Notes under the pieces: model-generated | What the model saw: only the letters and a program-made list of their open reading frames with translations | Database searches by the model: none | Told to the model about the DNA's origin: nothing | Shown: piece by piece, positions 39,964-42,381 of the stretch | How the letters are laid out: each line of letters opens with the position of its first letter | Numbering within the stretch: position 1 is the stretch's first letter | Program-made: the position numbers and the translations under genes | Source: Nanobdellota archaeon | GTDB lineage: Archaea; Nanobdellota; Nanobdellia; Pacearchaeales; GW2011-AR1 | NCBI GenBank assembly: GCA_021799535.1 | Contig: JAJZAH010000006.1 | Span: 1 to 42,381, forward strand | Direction of reading: 5' to 3' | Length of the DNA stretch: 42,381 bases

Positions 39964-41424
39964 TTATATTTTGTCCGGCAGCGTCGGAACTTCCAAAGGA
40001 AGGGTAGATTTCTTCTCTTTTACCTCTTCCTCTTTCTTTATCATCTTCTTAAGCTCATTGACAATTTCTCTCTGCTTTCTCTTATATAACCTATACACTA
40101 AATACATCGCGATAAGAACTATGATTATAAGAATAAACCATGAAGCGGTGGAAATGTCCTCGACGACAAAAGTATCGTATCCGGAAGCGCTCACATTGCC
40201 GTAGTTGACCTTTGCATAGAAGAGATAATTCCCTATTGACATATTCTTCGGGAGCTCAAGCGAGAATACCCCATTGTAAGACTGATTGATTGCAAAAGCC
40301 TCATTCTTTATCGTGTAAACTCTGTTATTGAAATCTATAGCTTTATATTCTAAATTGACGTCAAAATTCCTCAGATCCCCCCTGTTTATTACAGTTATAT
40401 TAGCTTCGGCAGTCCCTCCCGGCTCTATATATTTTTTTATCATGCTGACCTTTATGTCAAACAGCGCCGGAATCTCATTTACTTTCAGTATTGCATCAGA
40501 CTCTCTTAAGAGACCCCCCGAAGCAAACAGGAGTTTCCCTACATAGACATCAGCCGGAACAGTGTCTGATACATACACGTCGAATTTGACAAGTTTTGAC
40601 TCCCCCGGATTCAGGCTTATCGAAGTAATTTCAGGGAACACGAAATCCTGCAGCCCGTTTACAGCAATAGAGATTGTGAGCGGATTTGTCCCATTGTTTG
40701 TGACATTAATCACCTTCTGATAATATGTGCCTTTGTTCATTTCAAGTGTGAAGAAATTTGGATTGACCATAAAATCTGATCCTTTCTCGACAGGGGGCTT
40801 AGTGCCATTTGGCGTCGGCCCGCCTCCGCCACCTCCACCTCCCCCGCCGCCTCCGCCACCGGTGTGACTTGCAGATTCCCTAAGAAAGTAAAGTCCGCTA
40901 AATGAAGAAGTACTGAACTTATATATCCCGCCTGAATAGCTTATGAAAGTGCACGCAGAACCGCAAAGGACCCCATCGTGATAAATCTGCGGGGAAGTGA
41001 AAGTTATCCCATAAAAAGACAATGTAACGCTCTTGTCTATTCCAGGAAGGTTATTATTGTTGACATAAATTATATTTGACGATATGTTAACATTACTGTC
41101 AAAATTAACTGTATTGTTTGTCGCCATCGCAACAAGATTAAGGTTTTGACTAAACTGTATTTTCCCATATTTTGTCCTCTCAAGAATAACATTTGAAAAA
41201 TTCAAGTAAGTCGCTTCACCTCTTCCTACAAAATTTGTCGTAGAACCGTTGAAGGTATAAGCAAGGACTCTGAAAGGAGTAACGCTCACGTTCGAAGGGA
41301 AATCCTTTTGTGTGACAAGACCCGTTAAGGGGAGGGCAAAAACAACCCCTATCCCAAGGAATATAAGCACAAGTGCGACAATTTCATTCCCAAACAACTT
41401 GAGAGAGAATTCTTTCCACCTCAT
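39964..41424 (-). CDS. Surface protein with polyglycine hinge, CARDB-like domains and C-terminal anchor
   Basis: 486 aa: signal peptide or N-terminal helix (about 12-36), a beta-rich domain with NxS/T sites (40-185), a run of 14 glycines (about 191-204), a region with VNPNFFTLEMNKGTYYQKVINVTNNGTNPL (Ig-like), a CARDB-like repeat (about 325-425), a membrane helix (about 432-450) and a charged cytoplasmic helix (KRKQREIVNELKKMIKKEEE) of about 35 residues. Probable cell-envelope protein. The long Lys/Glu tail is unusual for a simple anchor and could bind an inner partner. Same strand and likely same transcript as the next two genes upstream. Confidence 0.82.
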   Translation of the reverse strand: MRWKEFSLKLFGNEIVALVLIFLGIGVVFALPLTGLVTQKDFPSNVSVTPFRVLAYTFNGSTTNFVGRGEATYLNFSNVILERTKYGKIQFSQNLNLVAMATNNTVNFDSNVNISSNIIYVNNNNLPGIDKSVTLSFYGITFTSPQIYHDGVLCGSACTFISYSGGIYKFSTSSFSGLYFLRESASHTGGGGGGGGGGGGGGPTPNGTKPPVEKGSDFMVNPNFFTLEMNKGTYYQKVINVTNNGTNPLTISIAVNGLQDFVFPEITSISLNPGESKLVKFDVYVSDTVPADVYVGKLLFASGGLLRESDAILKVNEIPALFDIKVSMIKKYIEPGGTAEANITVINRGDLRNFDVNLEYKAIDFNNRVYTIKNEAFAINQSYNGVFSLELPKNMSIGNYLFYAKVNYGNVSASGYDTFVVEDISTASWFILIIIVLIAMYLVYRLYKRKQREIVNELKKMIKKEEEVKEKKSTLPLEVPTLPDKI

Positions 41425-41512
41425 AAAAAGATTAATGAAAAATACTTTTTAATTATTCCTAATCACCGCCTTTCACACCTTTTGCAGAGGGCATCCGGCT
41501 AATCATATAATT

Positions 41513-42154
41513 TTATTTTTTGGCAGATTTTGTTTTCACGGGCTTATCCTGACTCATCTGGCCTGCCTTAGCAGACCTCTTTTTGAGGATTCTCCATATA
41601 AGTATAGCCAATGCGATGATTCCTATAAGTATGTAAACTATTGAATAATCTGTCCCATGCTTTATGCATTGCACCCTCACATTAAGAGGTGCCGAAATGG
41701 ACATTTGAGTCGATGAACCGCCGCTTCCTCCTGATTTGAGCTGTGAAGAGCTGACTTCCATCACCTCAACCTGACCCGAATAGGTTTTTATAGGGAAACT
41801 GCAATTCTGGCTGCACAAGAATGTATTGAACAAAAGACAATCCTCCGGATAAACTTTAGGGGTCCTAAAACAAAATTTGACAGGTATTGAATCGTTGCTT
41901 GAAGTTTCAGCAGGAATATAATTTATAGAGGAATTGGATGATGTGACTATTCCTTGCAGAGACTCCGAAAGATTTATCTTGACATAAGAATCTTTTGGCC
42001 AGGGGTTATAAACACCATAAGTGAGACAGACGTTGGAATTTTCAGGGACAAGGGCGCTTTCCTGGCTCCACGAGAGGCCAACTCCCGCGGATACTAATGG
42101 AAAAATAGAGAAAACCAGAAATGCCAGTATAAGTAAATTCACCGCTTTTTTCAT
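41513..42154 (-). CDS. Secreted, membrane-anchored surface protein (213 aa)
   Basis: Signal peptide (1-23, LVSA), an extracellular beta domain with four conserved-looking cysteines (CLTYGVYNPWPKDSYVKINL, CFRTPKVYPEDCLLFNTFLC), Gly/Ser linker (about 140-150), one membrane helix (about 170-188) and a Lys-rich tail. It resembles the small surface proteins widespread in DPANN genomes, with the WSQE...VPENS...C...YN motif, but its role is unknown. A near-palindromic TTTACTTAAAGTAAA (42155-42169) touches its ATG. Confidence 0.78.
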   Translation of the reverse strand: MKKAVNLLILAFLVFSIFPLVSAGVGLSWSQESALVPENSNVCLTYGVYNPWPKDSYVKINLSESLQGIVTSSNSSINYIPAETSSNDSIPVKFCFRTPKVYPEDCLLFNTFLCSQNCSFPIKTYSGQVEVMEVSSSQLKSGGSGGSSTQMSISAPLNVRVQCIKHGTDYSIVYILIGIIALAILIWRILKKRSAKAGQMSQDKPVKTKSAKK

Positions 42155-42191
42155 TTTACTTAAAGTAAATCTCTCTTTTTAATGTTTTTTA

Positions 42192-42381
42192 TTAACAGGC
42201 AAGGCCCGATACAACTCCTTCGAACGATACTGTGTTATTGTAATTGCCCGCAGGCTGTGCGGCAGGAATGTCCAGCCAGAATCTCCAGTAGCTTGAGCTT
42301 CCGACGGCGGTGTTATTTATCGCCTTAAAATAGCTCGTAGTCATAGATTTCTCTGCTGAAAGCCTTGGACGCGTCAGATTA
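42192..42381 (-). CDS. Partial CDS, C-terminal end of a surface-protein-like gene
   Basis: The minus-strand frame is open from the window end and stops at TAA 42194-42192. It reads INNTAVGSSSYWRFWLDIPA and NYNNTVSFEGVVSGLAC, a pattern (W.fWLdiP...aG.Ynntv.F.G) typical of repeated extracellular beta domains in DPANN surface proteins. Sixty-three codons are visible; the N-terminus lies outside the window. Confidence 0.7.
   Translation of the reverse strand, partial: NLTRPRLSAEKSMTTSYFKAINNTAVGSSSYWRFWLDIPAAQPAGNYNNTVSFEGVVSGLAC

Noticed and set aside
1-42381. Whole window as a Bacteroidota contig, given TonB and the T9SS tail
   Set aside because: TATA-like promoters, leaderless starts, tRNA without CCA, GH57/GH15/DUF5752 operon and DPANN-style surface proteins all point to an archaeon; the bacterial-type genes are interleaved, not in one block.

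Overview
The window reads as archaeal chromosome, most likely from a DPANN-type lineage (Woesearchaeota, Pacearchaeota or Aenigmarchaeota-like). This is inferred from gene content and signals; no marker gene is present to fix the phylum. Support: TATA-like boxes lie about 20-30 nt ahead of many first-gene start codons (leaderless style), internal operon genes instead carry GGTGA/GGAGG Shine-Dalgarno sites or ATGA overlaps, the tRNA-Asp gene lacks an encoded CCA, and several membrane-anchored surface proteins carry polyglycine hinges and Ig-like or CARDB-like domains in a typical archaeal style.

Layout. 1-2221: three unrecognised co-directional genes, the first cut by the window edge. 2205-4063 (minus): a Leu/Glu/Phe/Val dehydrogenase-family protein and an SDR oxidoreductase. 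4215-11203 (plus): ROK sugar kinase, then a tight alpha-glucan operon: glycogen-synthase-like glycosyltransferase, GH57 amylase, DUF5752-like protein, ParA/MinD ATPase, second DUF5752-like protein, GH15 glucoamylase. All lack signal peptides, so a cytosolic glycogen store with glucose recycling through the ROK kinase is a coherent reading, and the ParA module may organise it. 11268-11339: tRNA-Asp(GTC). 11480-12466 (minus): a split lycopene cyclase pair (CrtYc/CrtYd type) and another membrane protein. 12560-13212: a GNAT acetyltransferase and a decayed second GNAT. 13209-14711: a TonB-like protein with a complete TonB C-terminal domain, very unusual in an archaeon.

15567-18667 (plus): a Rossmann-fold, probably SAM-binding protein followed by six genes holding seven units of one undescribed helical domain in tandem. 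18672-23812 (minus): an operon joining two archaeal surface glycoproteins to a secreted protein with a Bacteroidota-style type IX secretion C-terminal domain and a beta-barrel-like exported protein. 23927-25768: a DtxR/MntR-type repressor with a perfect palindromic operator at its promoter, a possible 42-residue protein and an NRAMP metal transporter. 25771-26521 (minus): a small lipoprotein and a glycine-rich protein. 26555-29392: a membrane-anchored subtilase. 29447-30542: mini-proteins and a hypothetical gene. 30590-31500 (minus): a glycine-rich RRM protein and an ACT-domain protein.

31554-32554: a 983-bp element bounded by 20-bp imperfect terminal inverted repeats and a 9-bp direct repeat, carrying a HEPN-like gene and a nonsense-truncated PD-(D/E)XK remnant. 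32609-34300 (minus): an exported DUF1287/NlpC-P60-like Cys-His protein and a DUF378 membrane protein. 34400-36680: a membrane protein and a UvrD-family helicase with an N-terminal RQC-like winged helix. 36874-39949: a phosphoribosyltransferase-like protein, a coiled-coil cysteine-rich multi-zinc protein and a membrane-anchored metzincin protease. 39964-42381 (minus): three surface proteins, the last cut by the window edge.

The strongest candidates for undescribed biology are the seven-unit domain array, the DUF5752-ParA-DUF5752 module inside the glucan operon, the cluster of bacterial envelope-type proteins (TonB, T9SS tail, barrel) in an archaeal setting, and the small transposon-like island with a HEPN gene.
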